A stretch of 64,000 bases of DNA from Candidatus Zipacnadia bacterium (GCA_029820295.1 JALGVA010000002.1:1-64000); one strand, 5' to 3'. Positions 1 to 9,370 are shown, numbered from the stretch's first letter. Notes: generated from the letters alone by a model not told the origin. Numbers and translations: made by a program.

Positions 1-1050
1 TAGTACATAAAGAACGTGGCATCCGCGGGGTCGAGGCGCACCTGCGGCACGTCCACGATGACCTGGATGCTCGTCCGCGAGCCTCCGCTGCGCAGATCAA
101 CCGCGAGCAGTCTGCGCGGATGCGCGTAGCCGTCGGGCACGCGCACGCGCACCGCGTACTGCAGCGTGTCACCGGCGGCGACATCGACCTCATGCGGCGG
201 CGGCAGCAGCAGCGGGTAGCGCACGTAGGCCTGCGAGTTCAGCGCCTGGTGGCCGTAGCCGATCTGCAGCAGTTCGGCGTCGATCGGCGGCGGCGTGGCG
301 GGCCCGGGGAGTCCTCCCTCGAACATCCTGACCTCTGCCCGCACGCCGGTCAGGTCGCGCAGGGGTCTCGAACTCCCCCGGCGGACACCAGCCCCTGATG
401 GGGGTGTGGCAGTCCCAGCGCGTGGGGGCGTAGCGGGCGGCGACGAAGTCGTTGGCCTTGCGCCCGAAGACCATGAAGCCGCGCTCGCGCTCGACCTCGG
501 TGGGCCGGGTCCGCTCGTTGACCGCGGGCGTCACGTCGCCGATGCGCACGCTGTCGTCCTCCCACATGCGCACGCCGTCCCAGTCGGCCTCCACGCCGTA
601 CGCCAGCAGGCCGACGCTCATGACCGTGTCGGTCTCGCGCGTGCGGAAGTCCAGCGCCAGCTCGACCCAGTCGCCGAGCACCGCCCAGCCCGTGGACTTG
701 CTCGCCAGCGTGTTCATGACCGCGTCGTAGGCGATCAGCGAGTAGTAGCTGGCCGTCGGGGCGCGCAGCCACGCGCGCAACCGGTAGCCGGTGCCGGGCT
801 TCACGGTCAGGCGCTGGTACGCGAGGGTATGGCTCGCGCCTTCGGGCTTGACCATGTGCAGCCAGCGCTCGCCGTCGGGCGCCTCGCCAGTCTGGATGGC
901 GCCGGCGCCCTCGGGCGTGAGCTTCCAGCCTCGCGGCAGCCCGTCATCGGTGATGGCCTCGAAGGAGCCGTTGGTGACCATCTCCGCGGGCTGAGCCCAC
1001 GAACCGAGGCAGCTCACAACGACGGCCATCGCGCACAGTATCACACGCAT
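1..1050 (-). pseudogene. secreted glycosidase-like protein (DUF4091-type N-terminal region), frameshifted and cut by the window edge
   Basis: Residues 1-20 are a signal peptide (MRVILCAMAVVVSCLGSWAQ), followed by a carbohydrate-binding-like beta domain opening with VTNGSFEAITDDGLPRGWKL. The later stretch RKANDFVAARYAPTRW...GWCPPGEFE resembles the region just before the catalytic part of DUF4091-type glycosidases. The reading frame breaks near plus-strand positions 362-365, in a run of four G. Removing one base joins GEFETL to RDLTGVRAEVRMFEGG, and the new frame stays open to position 1 (..DTLQYAVRVRVPDGY..). The listed ORF tail rich in Arg and Ala is therefore out of frame. The second of two adjacent ATGs is chosen because it lies 7 nt after a GGGAGG ribosome site. 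It sits 24 nt downstream of the Gfo oxidoreductase stop, so it is probably co-transcribed. Family assignment is tentative; the frameshift itself is clear. Confidence 0.7.
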
Positions 1051-1074
1051 CATGCGCCCTCCCTCAGGCCGGCA

Positions 1075-2127
1075 TCACGTCTTGGTCGCCGCCGCGATCA
1101 GGTCCAGCTCGCGCGCGACGCGGACGCCGTCGGCGAAGTTCGGCGACGCTTCGCCGCCGGTCACGATGGCGTCGATGAAGGCGCCGAAGAGCGTGCGGCC
1201 GTCGCGGTAGCGCTCCGGGATCGCGCGCGTGGTGTAGCGCGACGCCGGGATCTGGTCATCGCGCGGGGCACGCTCGTACATCTCGATACTGTCGCTTGCG
1301 TCGCCGATGACGCGCACCGAGGCGTCCTGGCCGTCGATCTCCCAGCCGGTGTAGCCGGGCGAGAAGCGCGAGAACTGCAGGTCGGCGAGCACGCCGGCCT
1401 CGTAGCGCCCGGCGATGTTGATCGCGTCCCACCCGGTTACCTCGCCGCGCCCGGAGCCATCGACCAGCTCGCGCTCGTGGATGAAGATTGCGGCCAGAGC
1501 GGTCGCCTCCGCGAGATCGCCCGCGGCCGCGCCCATGGTGAAGTGGGCCAGGTCCAGCGCATGGGCGCCGAGGTCGCCGAGCACGCCGTAGCAGCCTCTG
1601 TCGGCCTGCAGCCGCCACTCGAGCCTGACCGCCGGGTCGGAGATGCGATGCACGCACATGCGGCAGCGGAAGTGGCGCAGCTCGCCGAGCGCGCCCTCGG
1701 CGACGAGATCGCTGACGTAGCGCGCGGCCGGGCTGTAACGCCGCTGCATGTGCACCGCATGCACCACGCCCGCGGCCTGCGCGGCGGCGAGCATCTCTCC
1801 AGCCTGCGCCGCGTTCATGGCCAGCGGCTTCTCGCACAGCACGTGCTTGCCCGCCGCGACCGCCTGCAGCACGAAGTCGTGGTGCAGGTGATCGGGCACC
1901 GGCAGACTGACTGCGTCGATGTCCTCGCGCGCGAGCAGCTCGGCGTAGTCATCGGTCAGCAGCGCCTCCGTGAGGCCATGCGTTTCGGCTGCGGTTGCGA
2001 GCCGCTCCTCGTCGATGTCGCACAGCGCCACCACCTCGGCGCGCGCGTCCGCCTGGTAGCCCTTGATGTGCGTGTTGCTGATGCGCCCGAGGCCCACGAC
2101 GCCCACCCGCACGGTCTGATCGCCCAC
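1075..2127 (-). CDS. Gfo/Idh/MocA family oxidoreductase
   Basis: Predicted cytoplasmic NAD(P)-dependent sugar or cyclitol dehydrogenase of about 350 residues, a normal length for the family. The N-terminal Rossmann fold begins VRVGVVGLGRISNTH. The hallmark CEKPLAMN motif carries the family lysine, and the C-terminal half is the usual alpha/beta oxidoreductase domain. The ORF track starts at a TTG (2133), but GGGAGG lies 8 nt before an in-frame GTG at 2127 and only 2 nt before the TTG, so the GTG is preferred. The gene is followed after 24 nt by the frameshifted secreted glycosidase-like gene, suggesting processing of sugars that protein releases. The substrate cannot be read from the sequence. 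Confidence 0.9.
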   Translation of the reverse strand: MGDQTVRVGVVGLGRISNTHIKGYQADARAEVVALCDIDEERLATAAETHGLTEALLTDDYAELLAREDIDAVSLPVPDHLHHDFVLQAVAAGKHVLCEKPLAMNAAQAGEMLAAAQAAGVVHAVHMQRRYSPAARYVSDLVAEGALGELRHFRCRMCVHRISDPAVRLEWRLQADRGCYGVLGDLGAHALDLAHFTMGAAAGDLAEATALAAIFIHERELVDGSGRGEVTGWDAINIAGRYEAGVLADLQFSRFSPGYTGWEIDGQDASVRVIGDASDSIEMYERAPRDDQIPASRYTTRAIPERYRDGRTLFGAFIDAIVTGGEASPNFADGVRVARELDLIAAATKT

Positions 2128-2253
2128 GGTCAACGCCTCCCGCCTCTGCTGCGTTCACGGCACGCGTATGTTCACGCGCGCGGGGCGAAGACCTGCACGG
2201 ACCAACCGAGAGGCCACACCGCAACGCCGCGGCGGTCACGCCGGCCCCGTCGG

Positions 2254-2283
2254 TTGCGCCGCGTCCGCGCGTGCGTGTATACT
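2254..2283 (+). promoter_or_regulatory. candidate sigma70-type promoter for the epimerase gene
   Basis: TTGCGC and TATACT are separated by 18 nt, about 70 nt before the epimerase ATG, in an intergenic stretch between divergent genes. The -10 matches consensus at five of six positions; the -35 is partial. Similar TTGCG(C/T) -35 boxes are seen before other genes in this window. Confidence 0.45.
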
Positions 2284-2350
2284 GCCGCTGCCGGTGCCGT
2301 GCACTTCCGGTCGCGCACAAGCGGGGTTCAACCTGGTGAGCGGAGCATCC

Positions 2351-3301
2351 ATGCGCAGCATCCTCGTCACGGGGGCGGCGGGCTTCATCGGGTCACACCT
2401 GTCCGAGGCGCTGGTCGCGCGCGGCGAGCGCGTCATCGGCATCGACAACTTCGACCCGTACTACGACCCGGCCATCAAGCGCCGCAATATCGCCGGGCTG
2501 CTCGCGGGCGATGGTTTCACGCTCATCGAGGGCGACATCTGCGACCCGCAGGCGCTGAACGCGGCCTTCGCGGCCGATGGCGTGGCGGGCGTGATCCACC
2601 TGGCGGCCAAGGCAGGCGTCAGGCCGTCCATGGAAGCGCCCGTGGCCTACGCCCGCACGAACGTTGAGGGCACCGCGGCGCTGCTCGAGGCCGCGCGCAT
2701 CCACGGCGTCGAGCGCTTCATCTTCGGCTCATCCTCCTCGGTCTATGGCGCCGCGAACGAGGTGCCCTTCAGCGAGGACCAGCGCATCGACCGGCCGATC
2801 TCGCCGTATGCGGCCACCAAGGTTGCGGGCGAGGCGCTGTGTCACACCTGGCACCACCTCTATGGAATCCCCATGGTGCTGCTGCGCTTCTTCACCGTCT
2901 ACGGTCCGCGCCAGCGCCCCGACCTGGCCATCAGCAAGTTCGTGCGCCTGCTCGAGGCAGGCGAGCCCATCCCGCAGTTCGGCGACGGCTCCAGTTCGCG
3001 CGACTACACCTACATCGCGGACATCGTGCGGGGCATCACCGCGGCGTACGACAGCGACCTGCGCTTCGAGATCATCAACCTGGGCAGCTCCGCCCCCGTG
3101 CGCCTGGATGAGATGATCGCCGCCGTGGGCGCGGCGGTTGGCGTCGAGCCGGCGGTGCGGGTGCTGGACGACCAGCCGGGCGATGTGCCGCGCACCTTCG
3201 CGAGCGTCGAGCATGCGCGTGAGCTGCTGGGCTGGGAGCCGCAGTGGTCGCTGGCCGATGGGCTGCGCGAATTCGTCGCCTGGTATCGCGCGCAGCGGTG
3301 A
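2351..3301 (+). CDS. NAD-dependent sugar-nucleotide epimerase/dehydratase (UDP-glucuronate 4-epimerase-like)
   Basis: Extended short-chain dehydrogenase of 316 residues. The glycine-rich NAD motif TGAAGFIGSHL is at residues 7-17, and the catalytic Tyr/Lys pair is in SPYAATKVAGE. The stretches IDNFDPYYDPAIKRRN, RFFTVYGPRQRPD and SRDYTYIADIVRG are typical of UDP-glucuronate/UDP-glucose 4-epimerases. It probably interconverts nucleotide sugars for cell-surface polysaccharide. The track ORF begins at 2168, but only the ATG at 2351 places the Rossmann motif at the N-terminus as usual for the family; the extra upstream residues are Arg/Pro-rich and lie across a candidate promoter. GDP- or dTDP-sugar specificity cannot be excluded. 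Confidence 0.9.
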   Translation: MRSILVTGAAGFIGSHLSEALVARGERVIGIDNFDPYYDPAIKRRNIAGLLAGDGFTLIEGDICDPQALNAAFAADGVAGVIHLAAKAGVRPSMEAPVAYARTNVEGTAALLEAARIHGVERFIFGSSSSVYGAANEVPFSEDQRIDRPISPYAATKVAGEALCHTWHHLYGIPMVLLRFFTVYGPRQRPDLAISKFVRLLEAGEPIPQFGDGSSSRDYTYIADIVRGITAAYDSDLRFEIINLGSSAPVRLDEMIAAVGAAVGVEPAVRVLDDQPGDVPRTFASVEHARELLGWEPQWSLADGLREFVAWYRAQR

Positions 3302-3330
3302 GCGCGACCGCGCAGCGGCGCTTGCGCGCG

Positions 3331-3359
3331 TTGCGTTCAGCGCCCCGGTATGTTAGACT
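3331..3359 (+). promoter_or_regulatory. candidate promoter for the coupled secreted-protein pair
   Basis: TTGCGT and TAGACT are separated by 17 nt, about 70 nt upstream of the ATG at 3431. Both boxes match consensus at four of six positions. The gap after the epimerase stop supports a separate transcript start. Confidence 0.45.
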
Positions 3360-3430
3360 TCGCCCGGAGCGACCCGCAGGGAGACCCAGGCCCCTCGCGG
3401 CCATCAGGCGAGGGCAGAGGTGGTCATACG

Positions 3431-4303
3431 ATGACCAGGCGGTGGACGCTGGCGCTGCTCGCGGCGCTGATCGTCGTGCCCGCGGCGGCGCAGGGAGTGA
3501 ACCCCGAAGGTGCATACGGCCAGGCGGAGGCGGACGCCGCCACGCTGTACCAGGACGTGCTGCTGCTCATCTCCATGCGCACGCTGGCCTTGACCGACGA
3601 GCAGCTCGACCGCCTGAGCGACCTCAACGCCGGCGTGCTGGCGCAGGTCACGGCGTTCGATGAGCTGCGCAGCCGACTCTGGGCCGACTACCACGACGAC
3701 TTCGAGGCGGTCATCAGCGCAACACTGAGCGGCGGGCGTGTGGACGGGCGCGCACAGCGCGCCCTGGACAACGCGCTCGGGCAGTTCAACGAGGCGCGCA
3801 GCGACCTGACGCAGGCGCGCGCCGACGCGGCGCGGCGCTTCGTGGCCGCCCTCAGCGAAGACCAGCAGGCGCTGGTGCAGAGCCCGGAGGACGCCGCCGC
3901 GCGCCGGGCGCTGGTGCAGCGTCTGGGGGGCTTCGAGAGCGTGGGCGAGTTCGTCGCCGCCGGGATCGACGCGCTCCGCGACCTGATGCCGGACGAGTAC
4001 CAGATGGTCGTCCAGAGTGAGGCGCAACGCATGGCCGCCGCCATGGTGGGCAGGGACTCCCCGGACCTGCCGGCCATGACCGCCGAGGTGCTGGCCATCC
4101 TGACCGAGGTCAGCACGTGGACACCGCCCCGGTACCAGGAGCAGCGCGAGAGTCTGCCGGCGCAGATCAACGCGCGGCTGGGGTTCGACACCGGCGCCCG
4201 GGCGCCGGTGAGCTGGGAGGACATGCTGCGGCTGGTGGGCAGTGAGCGCACCTCGGCGGCCATCGCGCTGGTGCGCGGCCCCGCGGAAGGTGAGGCGCAA
4301 TGA
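3431..4303 (+). CDS. secreted helical protein of unknown function
   Basis: I do not recognise a family. The 290-residue protein starts with a signal peptide (MTRRWTLALLAALIVVPAAAQG). The rest is Ala/Gln/Arg/Glu-rich and probably almost all alpha-helical, with stretches such as LALTDEQLDRLSDLNAGVLAQ and LDNALGQFNEARSDLTQARADAARRF that resemble periplasmic four-helix or coiled-coil proteins. The ORF track starts earlier, but ATG 3431 puts the signal peptide at the terminus. Its stop overlaps the next start as ATGA, so the two are translationally coupled and probably act together in the periplasm or cell envelope. Confidence 0.8.
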   Translation: MTRRWTLALLAALIVVPAAAQGVNPEGAYGQAEADAATLYQDVLLLISMRTLALTDEQLDRLSDLNAGVLAQVTAFDELRSRLWADYHDDFEAVISATLSGGRVDGRAQRALDNALGQFNEARSDLTQARADAARRFVAALSEDQQALVQSPEDAAARRALVQRLGGFESVGEFVAAGIDALRDLMPDEYQMVVQSEAQRMAAAMVGRDSPDLPAMTAEVLAILTEVSTWTPPRYQEQRESLPAQINARLGFDTGARAPVSWEDMLRLVGSERTSAAIALVRGPAEGEAQ

Positions 4304-5163
4304 CCGCTCCCCGAATCGCCATGCGAACGCTCACAGTGGCGCTGGCGGTGATGGCCGCCACGATCGTCGTCGCCGATGAGCTGACCGATGCCGTGGCACA
4401 GACCGACGCCCTGAGCCTGTTCACCCGCATCAGCCTCCAGCAGGACCAGGCGCGCGCCATGGTCGCGCCGCTGCAACGCATCCACAGCATCGTCCAGCAG
4501 GCCGCCGACGCGCAGAAGCAGCGCCTCGAGGCACTTGAGCCGACGCTGCGCCAGGCACGCGCGCTGCTGGCCGCCGGTGACGAGTTGCCGGCCGAGGTGC
4601 AGGCGGCTCTCGGCGAGTACCGCCAGCAGCGCGAGCAGGCGCAGCTCGCCCTCTACCGCGGCGTGGACCAGGAGATGCGCATGATCGCGGACCTGATGTA
4701 CCCTGAGCAGAACGCGCTGCTCGACTGGACCCCGCCCGCGGCGGTGCGCACCGAGGACAGCCTGCAGGAGCAGCTCCGGCTACGGCAGATCGCCGAGGCG
4801 CGCATCGAGGAGGCCGGGCGCATGCTCGAGCGCGTGAAGTACCTGGACGCCTTCAACTTCGTGACCGCGCGCACGCCCATCATCAACGACTACCTGGCCC
4901 GCTACTTCGACCCCAACGCGCCCAACTACCAGACCGCGTATCGCGTCTGCATCGACTACACCGACCGCGTGCGCCTGCTCAGCGAGGACGAGTGGCAGGC
5001 CAACGGCTGGGACATCGCCGCGCAGCTCATCGACCGGCTCGGCCTTATGCCCACACTCGAGACTTCGCCCGCGCCGGGCACCATCACCTGGCCTACGCTC
5101 TACCGCGTGTTCACCAACCCGCAGACGCTGCAGGTCGTCCAGCGGCTTGCGCAGGCGCAGTAG
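4300..5163 (+). CDS. secreted helical protein, coupled partner of the preceding gene
   Basis: 287 residues with an N-terminal signal peptide (RTLTVALAVMAATIVVADE) after a short basic leader. The body is helical, with LYQ/LFTRISLQQDQARAMVAPLQRIH and RQQREQAQLALYRGVDQEMR segments. It has the same general organisation as the upstream product (similar length, helical repeats around a DEQ/LTDEQ- or PEQNALLDW-type spacer), so the pair may be distant paralogues; that is an impression from composition, not an alignment. Start and upstream stop overlap by ATGA. Followed 87 nt later by pyrE, with a hairpin between. No function can be assigned. Confidence 0.8.
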   Translation: MTAPRIAMRTLTVALAVMAATIVVADELTDAVAQTDALSLFTRISLQQDQARAMVAPLQRIHSIVQQAADAQKQRLEALEPTLRQARALLAAGDELPAEVQAALGEYRQQREQAQLALYRGVDQEMRMIADLMYPEQNALLDWTPPAAVRTEDSLQEQLRLRQIAEARIEEAGRMLERVKYLDAFNFVTARTPIINDYLARYFDPNAPNYQTAYRVCIDYTDRVRLLSEDEWQANGWDIAAQLIDRLGLMPTLETSPAPGTITWPTLYRVFTNPQTLQVVQRLAQAQ

Positions 5164-5198
5164 CCATCTCGATCGACCATTCGGCGTGAAGCCCGATC

Positions 5199-5219
5199 GC
5201 CCGCAACGTGCTTGCGGGC
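5199..5219 (+). terminator. GC-rich hairpin between the secreted pair and pyrE
   Basis: GCCCGCAA-CGTGC-TTGCGGGC is a perfect 8-bp stem with a 5-nt loop, 31 nt before the pyrE start. There is no T-run, so it could be a terminator of the upstream pair or a leader hairpin of pyrE. Confidence 0.45.
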
Positions 5220-5250
5220 CCTCAGTCATACGCCCTGGGAGCTGGTCACG

Positions 5251-5832
5251 ATGGAGACAGTCGGCCCGGCCTCGGACGTGGCGGCGCTGCGCGCGCGCCT
5301 GCGCGATCTGCTTGTCGAGCGTGCCATCCGCTACGGCGAGTTCACTCTCGCCTCCGGGCAGACCAGCCACTACTACGTGGACAAGACCCAGATCACGCTC
5401 ATGGGTGAGGGGCTCTACTGCCTCGCGCGCGTGGTCCTCGATCAGCTCGAGGGCATGAACGTGCATGCGGTCGGCGGCATGACCATCGGCGCCGACCCCA
5501 TCGCCGGCGCGGTCGCCGCGCTCAGCGTCTGCCACGGTCAGCCGCTGGATGCCTTCATCGTGCGCAAGGAGCGCAAGGATCGCGGCACCGCCCAGCGTGT
5601 GGAGGGCCCGGTCAAGCGCGGCGCGCGCGTGGTCGTGCTCGAGGATGTCATCACCACCGGCGGCTCGGCGCTCGGCGCGATCGAGGCGGTCGAGCAGGAG
5701 CTTGACGCCGAGGTCGTGCAGGTGCTGGTGATGGTCGATCGCCTGCAGGGGGGACGCGAGGCCGTCGCTGAGGCCGGCTACGAGTTCACCGCGCTGTTCA
5801 CCGTTGAGGACCTGGGCGTGCAGGTCGAGTAG
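5251..5832 (+). CDS. pyrE: orotate phosphoribosyltransferase
   Basis: Catalyses orotate + PRPP to orotidine 5'-phosphate in pyrimidine synthesis, in the cytoplasm. The 193-residue protein matches the usual length. It has the family opening YGEFTLASGQTSHYYVDK, the VRKERKDRGTAQRVEG flexible-loop region with its conserved lysines, and the PRPP-binding motif VVLEDVITTGGS near residues 128-139. The track ORF begins at a TTG inside the upstream hairpin; ATG 5251, preceded by GGGAGCTGGTCACG, is the better start. No other pyr gene is nearby, so it is an isolated biosynthetic gene between secreted-protein genes. Confidence 0.95.
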   Translation: METVGPASDVAALRARLRDLLVERAIRYGEFTLASGQTSHYYVDKTQITLMGEGLYCLARVVLDQLEGMNVHAVGGMTIGADPIAGAVAALSVCHGQPLDAFIVRKERKDRGTAQRVEGPVKRGARVVVLEDVITTGGSALGAIEAVEQELDAEVVQVLVMVDRLQGGREAVAEAGYEFTALFTVEDLGVQVE

Positions 5833-5894
5833 GCCCGCTTCGCCTGACACTGTCCCGCCGTCACGCCACCAGAATGCTGCAGGGAGTGTCCACC

Positions 5895-8800
5895 ATGCGT
5901 GTCTGCCTCATGGCGCTGACCGTTCTCGCCATCGCCGGCAGCGCCTGTGCCCAGCCGCTACTTACTGCCTACCGTGCGCCCGCGCCCCCTCAGATCGACG
6001 GCGACCTGGGCGACGCTTGCTGGCAGAGCGCCTGCACCACCTCTCCCTTCATCCTGGCCACCGACGCCGCCCTGCCCGAGGAGCAGACCGTCGTGCGCGT
6101 GTGCTTCGACGATGAACGGCTCTACCTGGGCGTCGAGGCCATGGAGGGGGCGCTCGAGCCCGCCCTCAACATGCTCGAGACGGTGCGCGCCGAGCAAACC
6201 ATGCGCGACTCCAACGTCTTCAGCGACGATTGCGTCGAGATCTTCCTCGAGACCCCCGAGGGTGAGTACTACCATCTGGCGGTCAACTCCATCGGCACCC
6301 TCTACGACGCGCGCGACCAGGGAGATCCGTGGGACGGCGACTGCGTCGTCGCCGCGCGCCGCGGCACGCACAGCTACGCCGTCGAGCTGTCGGTGAGCTT
6401 CGCGAGTCTGGGCGCGGCGCCGGCCGGTGAGTGGCGCGCCAACTTCTGCCGCGAGCGCACCGCGGTGACTGAGCAGTCCACGTGGTCGGGCCTGCAGGGC
6501 GCCTTCCATCAACCCACGGCCTTCGGCGAGCTGCGCTTCGCCGAGGCCGGCCCGGCGATCACCCGCGCGGGTATCGGCATCGGGCCTGACCGGCTGCTGC
6601 TGCGCGCCGTGGTGGGCGGGGCCGCCGATGACGCCACCGAGCTGCGCGGCGTGCTCGCGTCGGGCGACCAGACCACCGCCGCCTCCGCGCAGGGCCCCGG
6701 CGAGCACACGCTGGAGCTGACCTTCCCGCAGGCCGTGCAGGAGACCGGACGGGTCGAAGCCAGCTTCGAGCTGGCCCAGGGGGACGCGATCGTGCAGCGC
6801 TCGCCGACCATCCCGATGACCCTCGCCACGGGCGTCGCCCGCCTGAGCATTGAGGCGGCCGACGCGCAAGTTGAGGTCTTCGTCGGCGGCGACCCGGTGG
6901 CGCTCACCGACGGCACCGCCGACCTGTCACTCGAGCCGGGCCTGAACGTCATCGCCATCCGCGCCGCAGCCGACGGTGACGCCCCCGCGCTGCGCCCGGA
7001 GATCAGCTCGGGCGGGCGCGCGCTCCCCGTTGCGTGGCTCCAGCGCGCCGACGCGCCCGCCGACGGCTGGTTGACCGCGATCGAGCCTGAGGGCTGGGAG
7101 ACGGTCGCCGGCGATGCCGTGGCGTGGCCCGCCGATGCGCGTGAGCAGTTCCTGGCCTGCGGCATCTACGTCGGCCAGCGCGGCCCGCAGATCTTCCCCA
7201 AGCTGACGACCTTCTATGCGCCGCGCGGCAGCAGCCAGCTCTTGCGCTTCTATGTGCACATCGCGCCGGAGGTGCCCGCCGACGGCTACCGTATGATTGT
7301 CGAGGCGCCGGCGGCCCTGCCCTACCGCTCCCTCGAGCCCATCAGCGGCATGCCACCGGCCGTCGACTCGGCCCCGGGGGTGGCCGCCGAGGGGACGCCG
7401 ATGACGCGCCACACCCTGACCTACGACACCATGCCCGGCTCGGGGATGGAACTGTCGATCCGCTGGGGCGATGCCCACGAGGCCAGCCTGGGCTACCAGC
7501 CCGCCCTGACCGCCGGCGGCACGCACGGCTGGCGGCGCCTCTCCCGCACCGTCGTCGCGCCCGAGGGCGCGGCGAACGCGCATCCGCTGATCATCAAATG
7601 GCAGAACCGGGGCATCACTGGCACCTTCTGGGTGGACAACGTGGTCTTCCGCGAAGCGGACAGTGACGAGAACCTGCTGAAGATGGGCACCTTCGACGAG
7701 CCGGGCTGGCCCGAGAACGCCGGCCGGCTGGCCCAGGAGGGCCCGGACGGCTCACGCTGCTGCAAGATCGTGTCCACGCCCGCCAACGCCGACGGCCAGC
7801 AGGCGCTGTGGGTGGACCCCGAGGTCTCCGTGCCGGTGGTGCCGGGGCACGAATACGTGGTCGAGATGGACGTGCGGTGCGACCGGCTCGGCTCGCCCAC
7901 CTCCCGGCCGCTGTGCGGTCTGCTGCTGGAGGCCCCGCAGGACCTGCCCGAGGGCGATCTGCCGCTGTTCACCTGGTTCCAGACGCTCGATGGCGTCATC
8001 ACTGAGCTGCCGCACCCGTCCACGGTAACGGTGCTGCCGCCGCTCAAAGACGTGCGCCCCGAGCGTGCGCGTATCACCCCGTGCTACTACTCGTCGATCT
8101 TCAGCGACCCCGAGGTGGCGCGCGCCTACGCCGACAACTGCTGGGCCTCGGGCATCACCTGGACCTACGGCAAGTTCGGCAACAACGTCGTCGAGCACCT
8201 CGCGCCGCGCGGCCACGAGGTCATCCTGAGCATCGGCTGGGGTGGCTGGAACCCGATCGGGGAGGAAATGCATGAGTTCAGTAAGGCGCACCCCGAGTTC
8301 TGGGCCCGCAACTTCGAGGGCCAGGCCGACGAGAGCCACTTCTGCCCGACCTGGTTCCTCTCCGACGATGCCGCGCCGGTGCGCGACATGTTCGAGCGCT
8401 GGCTGCTCGACGCGGTCAACTCCGCGCCCTACGCCGGCGCCGACTGGGACCTCGAGCAGCCGGTGGTCGATCCGCCCACCTTCTGCACCTGCGACCGCTG
8501 CCTGGCCGCCTTCCGCGAGTTCGCCGGCCTCGCCCCCCAGACCGAGCTGACCCCCGAACTGCTGCTGGGCGAGTATCGCGCGCGCTGGGTAGACTTCCGC
8601 TGCACCCAGAACGCGACCATGGCCGGGCTCATCAAGGTAATGTTGGAGAAGGCGGCGCGGCCGATCGAGTTCTCGATCTACTCGGGCTTCCAGTCGCTGC
8701 GCACCAAGGAGCACTACGGCGTGGACTGGGCCAAGCTCGCACCGCACATCGACATGGGCATCGCGGGCTACGGCGGCACGGCCGAGACCGTGGCGGCGAC

Positions 8801-9239
8801 CGTCGAGGCCCTGGGCGACACGCCGCTGATGGGCGGCGAGATGTGGTACCTCTCGCACAACAACGACGCACGCCCGGCGCCGCGCATGGAGACCTGGCGC
8901 AACCGGCTGCTGCGCAAGTTCGTGGAGAGCGGCTGCGTCGGCGTGCTCATCTGGTGGCTGCCGCCCATGGACGGCGGGGCGTTCTACGCGACCTCAGAGG
9001 CGGCGGCGCTCATCGCCGAATACGAGGACTGGCTGGTGCACGAGCGGCGCTGCGACGAGCGCGTGACCGTCGATGGGCTGGACGCGCGCGACTGGGCGGC
9101 CTTCGAGCGCGACGGCCGGGTGCTGGTGTTGCTGATGAGCTTCGAAGACGAGGCCATCGAGCTGACCGTGACTGTGGACGGCGAGGCGCGTCCGGTCACC
9201 GTGGAGCCCTACGGCACCGAAGTGCTGGTGGTCGAGTAG
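5895..9239 (+). CDS. large secreted protein with CBM9-like N-terminus and TIM-barrel-like C-terminus
   Basis: 1114 residues with a signal peptide (MRVCLMALTVLAIAGSACAQ). Residues about 25-220 resemble a CBM9-type carbohydrate-binding domain (PQIDGDLGDACWQS, DCVEIFLETPEGEYYHLAVN). A second beta-sandwich-like segment appears around MGTFDEPGWPENAGRLAQEG. Residues about 720-1050 look like a TIM barrel of glycoside-hydrolase type: ILSIGWGGW, GADWDLEQPVVDPPTFC, then CTCDRCLAAFREF, and a terminal beta domain. The acidic residues in DWDLEQP are candidate catalytic positions, but no numbered family is certain. ATG 5895 follows GGGAG by 8 nt. It probably binds and cleaves an extracellular polysaccharide. 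Confidence 0.8.
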   Translation: MRVCLMALTVLAIAGSACAQPLLTAYRAPAPPQIDGDLGDACWQSACTTSPFILATDAALPEEQTVVRVCFDDERLYLGVEAMEGALEPALNMLETVRAEQTMRDSNVFSDDCVEIFLETPEGEYYHLAVNSIGTLYDARDQGDPWDGDCVVAARRGTHSYAVELSVSFASLGAAPAGEWRANFCRERTAVTEQSTWSGLQGAFHQPTAFGELRFAEAGPAITRAGIGIGPDRLLLRAVVGGAADDATELRGVLASGDQTTAASAQGPGEHTLELTFPQAVQETGRVEASFELAQGDAIVQRSPTIPMTLATGVARLSIEAADAQVEVFVGGDPVALTDGTADLSLEPGLNVIAIRAAADGDAPALRPEISSGGRALPVAWLQRADAPADGWLTAIEPEGWETVAGDAVAWPADAREQFLACGIYVGQRGPQIFPKLTTFYAPRGSSQLLRFYVHIAPEVPADGYRMIVEAPAALPYRSLEPISGMPPAVDSAPGVAAEGTPMTRHTLTYDTMPGSGMELSIRWGDAHEASLGYQPALTAGGTHGWRRLSRTVVAPEGAANAHPLIIKWQNRGITGTFWVDNVVFREADSDENLLKMGTFDEPGWPENAGRLAQEGPDGSRCCKIVSTPANADGQQALWVDPEVSVPVVPGHEYVVEMDVRCDRLGSPTSRPLCGLLLEAPQDLPEGDLPLFTWFQTLDGVITELPHPSTVTVLPPLKDVRPERARITPCYYSSIFSDPEVARAYADNCWASGITWTYGKFGNNVVEHLAPRGHEVILSIGWGGWNPIGEEMHEFSKAHPEFWARNFEGQADESHFCPTWFLSDDAAPVRDMFERWLLDAVNSAPYAGADWDLEQPVVDPPTFCTCDRCLAAFREFAGLAPQTELTPELLLGEYRARWVDFRCTQNATMAGLIKVMLEKAARPIEFSIYSGFQSLRTKEHYGVDWAKLAPHIDMGIAGYGGTAETVAATVEALGDTPLMGGEMWYLSHNNDARPAPRMETWRNRLLRKFVESGCVGVLIWWLPPMDGGAFYATSEAAALIAEYEDWLVHERRCDERVTVDGLDARDWAAFERDGRVLVLLMSFEDEAIELTVTVDGEARPVTVEPYGTEVLVVE

Positions 9240-9267
9240 CCGGGCGACGGCGAAGGCAACGGCCTGC

Positions 9268-9302
9268 GGGGGAGGGCTTCGTGGAAGAAGCCGCCCTCCC
9301 CC
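9268..9302. terminator. strong inverted repeat downstream of the CBM9-like gene
   Basis: GGGGGAGGGC pairs with GCCCTCCCCC (10 bp) around a 15-nt loop that itself contains TTC/GAA, starting 29 nt after the stop codon. No T-tract follows on either strand. It lies between convergent genes and could act in both directions. Confidence 0.6.
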
Positions 9303-9370
9303 GCGCCCCCTCCCACGAAGAACTTCCGTCTGCGCGCCGAGACTTGAGAGATCGGCCGACGTCTCTTCAC

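Noticed and set aside
295-2667. 790-aa plus-strand ORF
   Set aside because: Arg/Ala/Gly-rich translation antisense to the Gfo gene and the left-edge glycosidase-like gene; typical shadow ORF of high-GC DNA.
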